This document shows positions 23,907 to 31,925 of a stretch of DNA of 51,743 nucleotides, in pieces; positions within the stretch are counted from its first letter, which is position 1, and each line of letters starts with the position of its first letter. Position numbers and translations under genes: made by a program. Source of the stretch: DATHTK01 sp035463295 (GTDB lineage: Bacteria > Actinomycetota > Rubrobacteria > Rubrobacterales > Rubrobacteraceae); contig DATHTK010000055.1 of NCBI GenBank assembly GCA_035463295.1, positions 1 to 51,743 of the forward strand, given 5' to 3'. Below the pieces are notes generated by a model, which did no database searches, was not told where the DNA came from, and saw only the letters and a list, made by a program, of their open reading frames with translations.

Positions 23907-24844
23907 CGTCGCGCGAGGTCGCCGCCGAACTCGAGGACCTCTCGCGCGAGACGAGCGCGGTCTGGCTCGTCCCGCATGATCGCGTCCGTCACGAGCACGC
24001 GCATCCCGAGATCCTCTACTGACTCCCGCTGGTCCCTATCCGCGTCGTCCACGACCATCGCCTCCAGCAGGCCCTCGTAGATGCGGGCGACGCCGACCGC
24101 CGATACCTCATGACCCATGGAGCGGAGCATCCTGTCCGCCGGCCCCTTGAGCGCCCGACCACCGACGATGGGGCTCACAGCGACCCGGGGCGCGGGTGCC
24201 GCCACCAGGGCCTCCTGCATCCCCGGCACCGCCAGTATCGGGGCGATGCTTACGATGGGGTTCGAGGGGCAAAGGATCACCAGATCGGCCGCGGCGAGCG
24301 CCGCGAGGACGTCCTCCGTCGGACGTGCGGCCTCGATCCCCCTGAACCTCACGCCCAGCACCTCCTCGCTCTGGGCGCGGCGCACGAAGTACTCCTGGAA
24401 CTCCAGCGGCCCTTCAGGGCTCTGCACCACGGTGGCCACGGGCTCGTCGCACATCGGGAGGATCGTGCTTTGCACGCCCAGAGCGGCCGAGAGGTCGGCC
24501 GTGATCCTTGTAAGGGTCTCCCCGGCGTGGAGCCTCGAGGTACGCAGGATGTGGGTGGCGAGGTCTCTGTCTCCCAGTTTGAACCACGCCTCTTCCCCGT
24601 AGCGGACCATCATGCCCAGAGCGTTGAACGACTCGTCCACGACGCCCCAGCCCGTCGCCGGGTTGACCATCCCCGAGAGGGTGTACATCACCGTGTCGAG
24701 ATCCGGGCAGATGCACAGGCCGTGGAGCTCGAAGTCGTCGGCGGTGTTCACGACGACGGTGAGGTTCCCCGGCGCGAGGGTGTCCTGGAGCCCGGAGGCC
24801 AGCTTCGCGCCTCCCACTCCGCCCGCAAAGGCGACCACCTTCAA
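23903..24844 (-). CDS. cofD: Phospho(enol)pyruvate/lactate transferase of F420 synthesis
   Basis: A 313-residue enzyme (FbiA in mycobacteria) that transfers the phosphoenolpyruvyl or phospholactyl group from CofC's product to FO. Motifs are GGVGGAKLASGLQ at the N-terminus and VNTADDFELHGLCICPDLDT. I chose the TTG at 24844, which has GGAGGAGAG 6 nt upstream and starts directly at the Rossmann strand (LKVVAFAGG); a TTG 11 codons earlier is possible. It is the first gene of the cofDCE operon, whose genes overlap by 4 and 16 nt. Confidence 0.94.
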   Translation of the reverse strand: MKVVAFAGGVGGAKLASGLQDTLAPGNLTVVVNTADDFELHGLCICPDLDTVMYTLSGMVNPATGWGVVDESFNALGMMVRYGEEAWFKLGDRDLATHILRTSRLHAGETLTRITADLSAALGVQSTILPMCDEPVATVVQSPEGPLEFQEYFVRRAQSEEVLGVRFRGIEAARPTEDVLAALAAADLVILCPSNPIVSIAPILAVPGMQEALVAAPAPRVAVSPIVGGRALKGPADRMLRSMGHEVSAVGVARIYEGLLEAMVVDDADRDQRESVEDLGMRVLVTDAIMRDEPDRARLAREVLEFGGDLARR

Positions 24845-24873
24845 CGCCTCTCCTCCGTTGCGTCCACGAGTGA

Positions 24874-25056
24874 TCAAGGCGCTATCTCTATACCGTTTCC
24901 GGCGATCTCGAGCTCCCCATACAGCTGGCGCTGCTCTTCCGGGGACGCGGCGTTCATCGCTTCCAGAGCCATATCAGAGTAGTAGCACAATATCGCGTCC
25001 TTATCCCGCTCCAACTGTTGCAGGTACTCTCGCCGGGGCCTGTAGCCTCTCCGGTA
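24874..25056 (-). pseudogene. Remnant of a serine-recombinase C-terminus
   Basis: About 60 codons (YRRGYRPRREYLQQLERDKD, then ALEAMNAASPEEQRQLYGEL) resemble the C-terminal end of actinobacterial large serine recombinases. No catalytic domain is found upstream: the frame continues to 25146 without recognisable sequence. I take it as debris of a lost mobile element in the gap between cofD and the gene at 25342. The rest of this gap holds only a small GGGGGA/TCCCCC hairpin (25272-25292). Confidence 0.4.
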
Positions 25057-25341
25057 AGCGTTGGGCTGTCTCGCCGGGGAATTCTGCACATCTTCTGGGG
25101 CCGTGCAGGGGTTGCGCACGTACTGAGTGTTCCGACTCTTGTGCATCGCTTCCAGGCTGAGAGGAGAATCGCGGTTTGCTCCCGGATGACCATAACTACG
25201 CGGGCCTCCGGGAGTGACGCCACAGGGCGCTTGCCCATCTGCGCGCTTTGGCCTCTGGATCTAGTCCATTTGGGGGATGTATCGACTCCCCCTTTGCTCT
25301 AGTATGTAGGCTTCGAGACCTTGCCAAGGAGGGGAAGAAGT

Positions 25342-25761
25342 ATGAGGAGGATATCGGTAGTGCTTGCACTGGTGACGGTGCTGGTATTAGCGGCGGCTGG
25401 AACCGCTATGGCATTCCAAGGGGCATGCACCTCGAACCCCTGTACCGGTAGCAACGGAAAAGACCTCCTCTACGAGCGGGTAGGAGCCGTGAGCGACCGT
25501 ATATACGGCCTCAAGGACGCCGACCTCATCGACGCCAACACCTTCAACGTCGACACGGATAAGCTGCACGGCCAGGGTGGTCGAGACAGGTTGCTCAGCA
25601 ACGATGGCGATGGACGCGACGAGGTCTACGGCGGCACGGGGCGCGACACCTGCATCGTGGATAAGCGGGACAAGCGCTTCAGTTGCGAGGTGGTGCGGGT
25701 AACGCGCACGGTGGGCACGAGCGACGTTCGAGGAGACCGCTCGGCGGCGGCGTTCAAGTAG
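25342..25761 (+). CDS. Small secreted protein with RTX-like calcium-binding region
   Basis: A 139-residue exported protein. The signal peptide is clear (MRRISVVLALVTVLVLAAAG, cleavage probably after TAMA). The mature part has two close cysteines (CTSNPC) and a Gly/Asp-rich stretch (GQGGRDRLLSNDGDGRDEVY, then GGTGRDTC) like degenerate hemolysin-type calcium-binding nonapeptides. The ATG at 25342 has AAGGAGGGG 7 nt upstream. It is monocistronic. It probably acts outside the cell, but no function can be named. Confidence 0.78.
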   Translation: MRRISVVLALVTVLVLAAAGTAMAFQGACTSNPCTGSNGKDLLYERVGAVSDRIYGLKDADLIDANTFNVDTDKLHGQGGRDRLLSNDGDGRDEVYGGTGRDTCIVDKRDKRFSCEVVRVTRTVGTSDVRGDRSAAAFK

Positions 25762-25959
25762 TACAGCGCTCTATTCTACGGTCGGGGTCTCTAGCCTAGC
25801 GCGGAGGCCCCGGCTTCATTCTGTGCTCGGCGAAAGCAACCAGGACGAAGATATCCTGGCCAGAGGCGGCAAAGAGGCCTTTATCGCGGTGCTCGCGTCA
25901 ACCCCCAGCCCGCACCTTCGCCTCCCGACTCTGTAGTGGAGGGATGGTATCTTGGCATC

Positions 25960-26694
25960 GTGCGAGTTCTGGTCGAGGAGCGTCTGGAGGTCCCCGAGGA
26001 CGGCTTCGGCCTGCAGCAGGCGGTACTCGAAGAGGTCGCGGCGGGCTTCCGCGAACCGACGGCCCTCCTGTGGACCTCCTCGCGCTACGTCGGTGCCACG
26101 CGGCCCGAGACACGCCTCCCGGGCTTCGAGAAGGCGCTGGGGTCGGCAGCGGCCCTCGGCTTCCCCGTGCTCGTGCGGAACTCGGGCGGCGGGGCGGTCG
26201 CGGCGAACGAGGGCTCGATCTCCTTCTCACTCACCTTCCCCGTCGAGGACCTGCGCCACGGCCTCTATGATCGCTATACAGAGGGCGTCGGTCTCGTCGC
26301 GGCGGCGCTGCGACGAGTCGGAGTGGAGGCGGAGGGCGGTGAGGTCGAGGGCGAGTTCTGTCCCGGAGCGTACTCGGTCCGCTCGGGGGGCACCTCCGGA
26401 ATCAAGCACGCCGGGCTCGCCCAGCGGGTGACGCGCCGCGCCGCGCGCGTCGAGGCCCTCGTTCTAGTCTCCGGCACGGCGGAGCTCGTCACCATGCTCG
26501 AGAGGTTCTACGGCGCCCTGGGGCTGCCGTTTCGACGGGAGAGCGTGGGGGATCTGCCGGTGGACGTTAGCCGGGTGATAGAGGCCCTCGTAGACGAGGT
26601 GCGGGAGCGTTACGGGGGCGAGGAGGTCCGGGTCAGTGAACGCCTGTTGTCGAAGGCGCGTTCCCACCGTGAGAGGTGGCGGAAGCACGCCTAG
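25960..26694 (+). CDS. Lipoate/octanoate transferase family protein (LipL-like)
   Basis: A 244-residue protein of the biotin/lipoyl ligase fold. RNSGGGAVAANEGSISFSLT (about residues 73-92) is the substrate loop, and GEFCPGAYSV followed by GIKHAGLAQRV holds the Cys and Lys characteristic of LipM/LipL octanoyltransferases. It probably moves octanoyl or lipoyl groups between GcvH and E2 domains. I chose the GTG at 25960 because TATCTT ends 6 nt before it and no Shine-Dalgarno site exists; the frame is open from 25936 with another GTG. LipL versus LipM is not settled. Confidence 0.8.
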   Translation: MRVLVEERLEVPEDGFGLQQAVLEEVAAGFREPTALLWTSSRYVGATRPETRLPGFEKALGSAAALGFPVLVRNSGGGAVAANEGSISFSLTFPVEDLRHGLYDRYTEGVGLVAAALRRVGVEAEGGEVEGEFCPGAYSVRSGGTSGIKHAGLAQRVTRRAARVEALVLVSGTAELVTMLERFYGALGLPFRRESVGDLPVDVSRVIEALVDEVRERYGGEEVRVSERLLSKARSHRERWRKHA

Positions 26695-26773
26695 CCCATC
26701 CGACCTCGCGGGCACGGATGATGGCCTGGGCGCGGTCGGCGACCTGGAGCTTGGTGAGGACGTTCGTCGTCGG
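26694..26773 (-). pseudogene. Remnant of a NarL/LuxR-type DNA-binding domain
   Basis: On the minus strand the codons for TNVLTKLQVADRAQAIIRA (ending near VGWA) match the recognition helix and last helix of a NarL/LuxR HTH. A TAG stop lies four codons upstream, and no receiver domain or rest of the HTH exists, since the lipL-like and esterase genes flank it. It is a short fossil of a response regulator gene. Confidence 0.55.
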
Positions 26774-26810
26774 CTAGACGACCAAGCACCTCCCCAACCC
26801 GGCGCGCGTT

Positions 26811-26816
26811 TATACT
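26811..26816 (+). promoter_or_regulatory. -10 box of the esterase operon
   Basis: TATACT ends 6 nt before the ATG at 26823, with no ribosome-binding site between. This fits a leaderless transcript. No clear -35 box is seen. Confidence 0.5.
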
Positions 26817-26822
26817 CTCCCC

Positions 26823-27539
26823 ATGACGCACGGTCCCATAGTCCTGGTCGGGGGGATGACCTCGCTGCCACGCAGGTACGATGCGCTCGCGCGGACCCTG
26901 CGCGACGTCTCGGGCTCGGAGGTCTACGTCGCTCCCTTGACGCCGCTCGACTGGCTGCTGGGACACATGCGGGGCTACGGCCAGCTCGTCTTCGAGATCG
27001 CAACCACGGTAGACCGCGCGCTGCTCGAGAGCGCGGCGAACAAGGCAGTCCTCGTCGGACACTCGGCGGGCGGTCTGGCCTGCCGCATCTTTATCGGCGG
27101 AGCCCCCCCCTACGGCGGACGCCGCTACTCCGGACACCGGCGGGTGTCGCGCCTGATCACGCTCGGAACCCCTCACCTCAGCGCACGGAACAAAGGCCCC
27201 TCGCTGGTCGCCCGGGTAAACGAGCTCTTCCCCGGCGCGCTGCACGCGGCGAACCTCGAATACCTCTCCGTCGCCGGAACAGCCGCCGACGGCGCGACCT
27301 CCCCTCGTGCCCGTAGACGCTACGAACGCCTCCTCGATGACGGCCGCGTACCGGGCGACGGCGTCGTCCCCGTCGGGTCCGCCCTCCTCCCACACTCGGA
27401 GCAACTCGTCCTCGATGACCTCTACCATAACCACCACCTCGGACGGTGGTACGGCTCGGATAAGGAGACGGTCACGCGGTGGTGGCCCCGGGACCTGTAC
27501 GCCCGTACATACCTCGCGGAGGAACGCCGTGGGTCCTGA
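26823..27539 (+). CDS. Alpha/beta-hydrolase (lipase/esterase-like)
   Basis: A 238-residue serine hydrolase. The nucleophile elbow is GHSAGG (Ser about residue 81), the oxyanion region is VLVGGMTS at the N-terminus, and candidate acid and base residues lie in the C-terminal third (GDGVVPVGSALL and NHHLG). The layout resembles small triacylglycerol lipases and PGAP1-like esterases. There is no signal peptide, so it is probably cytosolic. Its 3' end overlaps the next gene by 11 nt, so the two are cotranscribed. Confidence 0.82.
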   Translation: MTHGPIVLVGGMTSLPRRYDALARTLRDVSGSEVYVAPLTPLDWLLGHMRGYGQLVFEIATTVDRALLESAANKAVLVGHSAGGLACRIFIGGAPPYGGRRYSGHRRVSRLITLGTPHLSARNKGPSLVARVNELFPGALHAANLEYLSVAGTAADGATSPRARRRYERLLDDGRVPGDGVVPVGSALLPHSEQLVLDDLYHNHHLGRWYGSDKETVTRWWPRDLYARTYLAEERRGS

Positions 27540-28158
27540 TAAACCACGCAGCCCCAAAGTGGGCGGCTGGACGGTGCTCGCCCCCGACGCAGCCGCCCTC
27601 AGGTCCGTAATGCGCCATTACCCGACTGGTGTAACTGTGGTTACATCAGGGCAGGAAGAGCGGGCTGAGGGGATGACGGCGAACGCGGTCATCTCTGTCT
27701 CGCTGGACCCGCTCCTCTTACTCGTAAGCGTCCACAAAGAGGCCCGGTTGAACCCGCGCATCAAGGAGGAGGGGTACTTCGCGGTGAACATCCTCGCCGA
27801 CGACCAGGAGGGTCTCTCCAGGCTCTTCGCCTCGCCCGAGAGATCGAGCGGGCCACCGGCGATCCACTCGTTGGGTGGCGGCTACGGTTCGACTGGCGCC
27901 CCGCTCGCTGCCGGAGCGCTTGCGGCTATCGAGTGCGAGCTCGAGGAGGTCTACTTCGGCGGTGATCACGACCTCTTTCTGGGGCGTGTCGTCGCCGTGC
28001 GGACCGGCGACACGCGAAAGGGTCCGCTCCTCTACCACGAGGGTAGCTATCCCACGCTCAAACCCGTACCCCGCCCCGAGGATGCCGGCGCCTTCATAGA
28101 CTCCGTCCGCGGCTACGACGCGCGCCTGCGGGGGCTGAGGGACAGGAAGCGCGGCTAG
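27529..28158 (+). CDS. Flavin reductase-like FMN-binding protein
   Basis: A 209-residue protein of the flavin reductase/HpaC family. The core reads LRSVMRHYPTGVTVVTSG, then GMTANAVISVSLDPLLLLVSV and YFAVNILADDQ, all part of the FMN-binding split barrel. It would reduce flavin for a partner monooxygenase or act as a small oxidoreductase; no partner is adjacent. I chose the GTG at 27529 because GGAGGA lies 5 nt upstream, although it lies inside the end of the esterase gene. Confidence 0.88.
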   Translation: MGPDKPRSPKVGGWTVLAPDAAALRSVMRHYPTGVTVVTSGQEERAEGMTANAVISVSLDPLLLLVSVHKEARLNPRIKEEGYFAVNILADDQEGLSRLFASPERSSGPPAIHSLGGGYGSTGAPLAAGALAAIECELEEVYFGGDHDLFLGRVVAVRTGDTRKGPLLYHEGSYPTLKPVPRPEDAGAFIDSVRGYDARLRGLRDRKRG

Positions 28159-28162
28159 GGGC

Positions 28163-28993
28163 GTGTTCCACCGCGATCTGCTCCCGATCGTGCGCCCCCG
28201 TCCCTCGGACACCGACGGGCTCATCTACGGGGGAGGGACGGAGGAAGACGGTGTGATCCTGGCGGGCAGCGCCCTCTCCCCCGCCTCCGGCGAGACCTAC
28301 GAGGTAAGAGGCGGCTATCTGGAGCTCCTCAAGGGCCGGATCGGCGCGGACAACGTCGCGAACCTGACCAACTTTCTCCCCGGTGCCGGCCGCGCCTACG
28401 AGCCCCTCTGGCGCGTCCGCTCCCTCGGCCTCCTCACCGGCGAGCGCTTCCCGAACGAGCGCGAGCTGCGGGTCATCTCCGACCTGCTCCGGCCAGAGTC
28501 CGGCGGCCGGTATCTGGATCTGGGATGCTCCGCCGGCCTCTACACGCGCAACTTGCAGCGCGGGCTCGACGCCGGGGGACGCGTCGTCGGCATAGACATC
28601 TCTCCTTCCATGCTAGGAGAGGCCGCTCGCCGCGCCCGTCGCCTTGGCGTGAAGCCCTCCTTCGCCCGCGCCGACGCGGAGAACCTCCCGTTCGCCGATG
28701 CGTCCTTCTCGGGCGCCGTCTGCGGCGGTACGCTGAACGAGCTCGGAGACCCGGCGCGGGCCTTGCGTGAGACAGCTCGCGCTCTCGTACCCGGCGGACG
28801 CCTAGTCGTCATGGGAATCCTCAAGGCGGCGACATCCGGGGGGCGGCGCCTGCAGCGTTTTCTCTCCACCGGCGGCGTCAGGTTCTATGAGCCCGAGGAG
28901 CTGGAGAGCATGTTCGACCACGCGGGGTTCGATGCGGACCCCCTGATCACGCACGGCCTCATCTTCTTCGCGGGCGCGACCCGCAGGGGTTAG
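28163..28993 (+). CDS. SAM-dependent methyltransferase
   Basis: A 276-residue class I methyltransferase. A Trm112/zinc-ribbon-like N-terminal stretch (about residues 1-55, without visible cysteines) precedes the Rossmann domain. Motif I is YLDLGCSAGLYTRNL (about residues 118-132), followed by VVGIDISPSML, the acidic ARADAENLPF and ALVPGGRLVVMG. It is most like small-molecule methyltransferases of the UbiE/COQ5 group. It begins with GTG 4 nt after the flavin reductase stop and is the third gene of that operon. The substrate is unknown. Confidence 0.85.
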   Translation: MFHRDLLPIVRPRPSDTDGLIYGGGTEEDGVILAGSALSPASGETYEVRGGYLELLKGRIGADNVANLTNFLPGAGRAYEPLWRVRSLGLLTGERFPNERELRVISDLLRPESGGRYLDLGCSAGLYTRNLQRGLDAGGRVVGIDISPSMLGEAARRARRLGVKPSFARADAENLPFADASFSGAVCGGTLNELGDPARALRETARALVPGGRLVVMGILKAATSGGRRLQRFLSTGGVRFYEPEELESMFDHAGFDADPLITHGLIFFAGATRRG

Positions 28994-29148
28994 GGGAGAG
29001 CGAAAGCCGTAAACACCGGTGGTCGACGCGGTCGGGCCGCAGTAGAGGCTCGCGCTCGGCCCCAGCAGGTGGCATCATGCGGGCCGGTCGCGCTTTGAGG
29101 CGCGGCACAGATGAATCGGGTCGGAAGCTTTCGGGGAGGAGCGCACGG

Positions 29149-29655
29149 ATGAGGACCGAGGACGGCGGCCTCGTTATTGGACCGGACGACGGCAGCGTGC
29201 TCATCAACCCGCTCGGCGGGAGGATGGCGGTCAAGGTTCGCGACGAGCATACCGCAGGGGCCTACTCGATCCACGACAACACGATTCCGCCGGGGTCTCC
29301 GGGGCCTCGACCCCACCTTCACCGCGACCACGAAGAAGCCTTCTACGTCGTAGAGGGGGAGCTGACTGTTCGGGTGGGCGGTCGCAAGCTCACGGCACCC
29401 GCTGGCTCGTTCGTGGTGGTGCCGCGGGGTATCGTACATCAACCCTCGAACCAGGGGACGAAGCCGGCCAGGGTATTGCTCATCTTCTCCCCGGCAGGAA
29501 TGGACCACTTTTTCGAGGAAGCACAGCAGAGGCGTCTCCCACTGCAGGATACGCCGTCCGATCCGGCGATCCTCGAGGAGCTCGCGGCCTTTACCGAGAA
29601 GTACGGATACGAGTTCGCGGAGCTTCCGCCGGAGATGGGGGCGCCGGGGCGCTAG
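29149..29655 (+). CDS. Cupin-domain protein
   Basis: A 168-residue cupin. The metal motif reads HLHRDHEEAFYVVEGELTVR (about residues 62-81) and the second motif PRGIVHQPSNQG (about 98-109). Its C-terminal tail (EKYGYEF) resembles the tail of the cupin at 10991, so the two belong to the same subfamily, common in actinobacteria next to regulators or oxidoreductases. The ATG at 29149 has GGGGAGGA upstream. It ends 10 nt from the convergent rbsD. Function is not fixed. Confidence 0.8.
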   Translation: MRTEDGGLVIGPDDGSVLINPLGGRMAVKVRDEHTAGAYSIHDNTIPPGSPGPRPHLHRDHEEAFYVVEGELTVRVGGRKLTAPAGSFVVVPRGIVHQPSNQGTKPARVLLIFSPAGMDHFFEEAQQRRLPLQDTPSDPAILEELAAFTEKYGYEFAELPPEMGAPGR

Positions 29656-29665
29656 ATCCCGGCTC

Positions 29666-30052
29666 TCAAAAAGGCACCCCACAGCGGAGGATGACGTTCG
29701 AATATGGGGTGGCCTCGCCGGTACGGACGACGAGCTTCGCTCCGGCTATCATGCTCTTTAGCTCCTCGTGCGAGACGAGACCAAGGTCAGGGAAGCGGCT
29801 CCTCAGGAGCTCCCGGGTCGCGGGGTTCTCCTCCACCTCCTCGGCGGCGATGGCCTCCTCGACGACCAGCTCGTCGAGGAGGCCCGAGAGGACCTCTCCG
29901 AACGACGGGATGCCGAAGCGGAACGCCAGGTCCACCACGGCTGGTCCTGTTGGGATCGGTAGCCCGGCGTCGCAGACGACGAGCAGGTCGGTGTGACCGA
30001 GGCGTCCCGTGGCGCCGAGAAGGTCCGCGTTGATGATGCCCTCACGCCTCAT
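29666..30052 (-). CDS. rbsD: D-ribose pyranase
   Basis: A 128-residue mutarotase that converts beta-pyranose ribose to the furanose form used by ribokinase. MRREGIINADLLGATGRLGH holds the conserved catalytic His (His20), and the C-terminal TPYSNVILRCGVPF is typical. It is the last gene of the ribose operon; its ATG overlaps the rbsK stop (ATGA). Confidence 0.94.
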   Translation of the reverse strand: MRREGIINADLLGATGRLGHTDLLVVCDAGLPIPTGPAVVDLAFRFGIPSFGEVLSGLLDELVVEEAIAAEEVEENPATRELLRSRFPDLGLVSHEELKSMIAGAKLVVRTGEATPYSNVILRCGVPF

Positions 30053-30954
30053 AGCGCCTCCACCACCTCCGGGGTCGGGAGAGCGCCCTGTGCGCCCTCA
30101 CGCGTCACCGCCGCTGCTCCGGCGCGCACGGCGTAGGCCACCGCCTCCGGCAGGGGGTCGCCGCGAGCGAGCCTCGTGGCCAGAGCGCCGACAAAGGCGT
30201 CCCCGGCCCCCGTAGTGTCCACGACCTTCACCTCCGGAGCGGGCGCGTGATCCGTGCGCTCGCCGTTCGAGAAGACCGCGCCGTCTTCTCCGAGCGTGAT
30301 CACGGCCGACCGCGGGCCTAGAGAGAGGAGCTTCGGGGCGGCCGGGAGCGCCCCGTCCACCCCTTCGACCGCGTCGCTGAGCAGAAACGCCGCCTCGTGC
30401 TCGTTGACGACGAGGGGGTCCAGTTTGTCGAGAAGCTCGCGGGGAACCTCGAACGGCGGCGCCAGGTTCACGAGTGCCCGGACGCCGGCCGCGTCGGCGA
30501 CCTCGACCGCCCGGAGGACGGTCTGGCGCGGGATCTCCATCTGGGCCACTACGACGCCCGCCGCGCCGATTGCGCCCCTGGCGGCGTCTACGTCCCCGGG
30601 CATGAGGCTCCGGTTGGCGCCGGGGGCTACCGTGATGGCGTTCTCGCCGTCGGGAGTGACGGTTATAAAGGCGGCGCCGGTCGACCTGTTTGCGACCGGC
30701 TCGACGAGGCTCGTGTCTATGCCCTTCTGCGCGAGCGCGTCGACCAATGGCGCGCCGAACTCGTCGGCGCCGACCCGGCCGAGCATGGCGACGGAGGCGC
30801 CGAGACGGGCGGCGGCGGCGGCCTGGTTCGCCCCCTTGCCGCCGCTGCCTGTCGAGAGCTCGGCGTCAGTGACGGTCTCTCCGGGCTCGGGGCGGCGGTC
30901 GACCCGGAGCACGAAGTCCTGGTTTATGGAGCCCAGCACGAAGACCTCGGCCAT
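30049..30954 (-). CDS. rbsK: Ribokinase
   Basis: A 301-residue PfkB-family sugar kinase that phosphorylates ribose at O5. The sugar-binding GGKGANQAAAAARLG is near residue 38 and the catalytic DTTGAGDAFVGAL near residue 248. Length is normal. It follows the binding-protein gene by 9 nt and overlaps rbsD by 4 nt, so both enzymes that channel imported ribose into metabolism are coupled in translation. Confidence 0.95.
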   Translation of the reverse strand: MAEVFVLGSINQDFVLRVDRRPEPGETVTDAELSTGSGGKGANQAAAAARLGASVAMLGRVGADEFGAPLVDALAQKGIDTSLVEPVANRSTGAAFITVTPDGENAITVAPGANRSLMPGDVDAARGAIGAAGVVVAQMEIPRQTVLRAVEVADAAGVRALVNLAPPFEVPRELLDKLDPLVVNEHEAAFLLSDAVEGVDGALPAAPKLLSLGPRSAVITLGEDGAVFSNGERTDHAPAPEVKVVDTTGAGDAFVGALATRLARGDPLPEAVAYAVRAGAAAVTREGAQGALPTPEVVEAL

Positions 30955-30963
30955 GCCGGGCCT

Positions 30964-31908
30964 CTACTCGGTGAACTCGGAGACGTTCTCCTTCGTCACC
31001 AGCTTCACCTCCACGGGGATATTCTCCTCCACCGACTCGCCGTCTATCACCTTCATCGCGTTCTCGACGCCCAGAGAGCCGATCTGGTCCGGCTGCTGGG
31101 CGATGGTGGCGTTCATCGTGCCGTCCTGTATCGCCTGCAGGGCGTCGGGGACGGCGTCGAAGCCGACTATCTTGACCTCGCTGCCGGCGCGTTCGTCGAG
31201 CGCCTGCACCGCGCCGAGGGCCATCTCGTCGTTCTGGGCGAAGATCCCCTTTACGTCCGGGCTGGACTGGAGGATGTTCTCCGTGACGTTGAGCCCCTGG
31301 TTTCGGTCGAAGTTCGCCGTCTGGCTCGCGACGACCTCCACGGCGTCCTGGGCGTTTATCGCCTCCTCGAAGCCCTGTCCCCTGTCGCGGGCCGGGTCGG
31401 TGCCGGGGATGCCCTCGAGCTGGGCGACGCCGCCTTCCCCGACAAGCTCTACAAGCTCCTCCCCCGCCATCTGCCCGCCTTGGACGTTGTCCGAGGCTAT
31501 GGTGGTTACTACCTCGCCGCCCTCGGCCCCACGGTCGAGCGCGAGGACGGGGATGTCCGCCCCATTGGCCGACTCGATCGCCGGCACGATCGCCTCGGAG
31601 TCGACCGGATTGACCAGTATGGCCGAGACCTGCTGGGTGACATAGTTCTGGATATCGTCCTGCTGCTGAGAGGCGTCGTTCTGGGCGTCGGAGACAAGGA
31701 GCTCGACCCCTTCGTCTTTCGCGGCCTTCTGGGCACCGTCGCGCAGAGCGACGAAGAAGGGGTTGTTCAAGGTGGAGATCGAGAGCCCTATTCGCTCTCC
31801 CCCTCCCTCATCTCCTCCCCCGCCGCCGCGCTGGCAACCGGCCATCAGCGCCGAAGCCAGAACCGCGAGGAGGACCACCGCCAGCAGCGTCCCGGGTCTC
31901 GTTCTCAT
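30964..31908 (-). CDS. rbsB: Ribose-type sugar-binding lipoprotein
   Basis: A 314-residue periplasmic-binding-protein-like lipoprotein (family 1 sugar binders). The signal peptide ends at a lipobox, LMAGC (Cys25), followed by a Gly/Glu linker. The binding domain starts IGLSISTLNNPFFVALRDGA and includes VNPVDSEAI and IFAQNDEMALGA, typical of RbsB. The ATG at 31908 has GGGAG upstream. It presents ribose to the RbsA/RbsC transporter encoded just before it. Confidence 0.93.
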   Translation of the reverse strand: MRTRPGTLLAVVLLAVLASALMAGCQRGGGGGDEGGGERIGLSISTLNNPFFVALRDGAQKAAKDEGVELLVSDAQNDASQQQDDIQNYVTQQVSAILVNPVDSEAIVPAIESANGADIPVLALDRGAEGGEVVTTIASDNVQGGQMAGEELVELVGEGGVAQLEGIPGTDPARDRGQGFEEAINAQDAVEVVASQTANFDRNQGLNVTENILQSSPDVKGIFAQNDEMALGAVQALDERAGSEVKIVGFDAVPDALQAIQDGTMNATIAQQPDQIGSLGVENAMKVIDGESVEENIPVEVKLVTKENVSEFTE

Positions 31909-31925
31909 ACCACTCCCTTCGTCGT

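Noticed and set aside
25272..25292. GGGGGA/TCCCCC hairpin as a terminator
   Set aside because: The 6-bp stem is short, no gene ends just before it, and no T-run follows.
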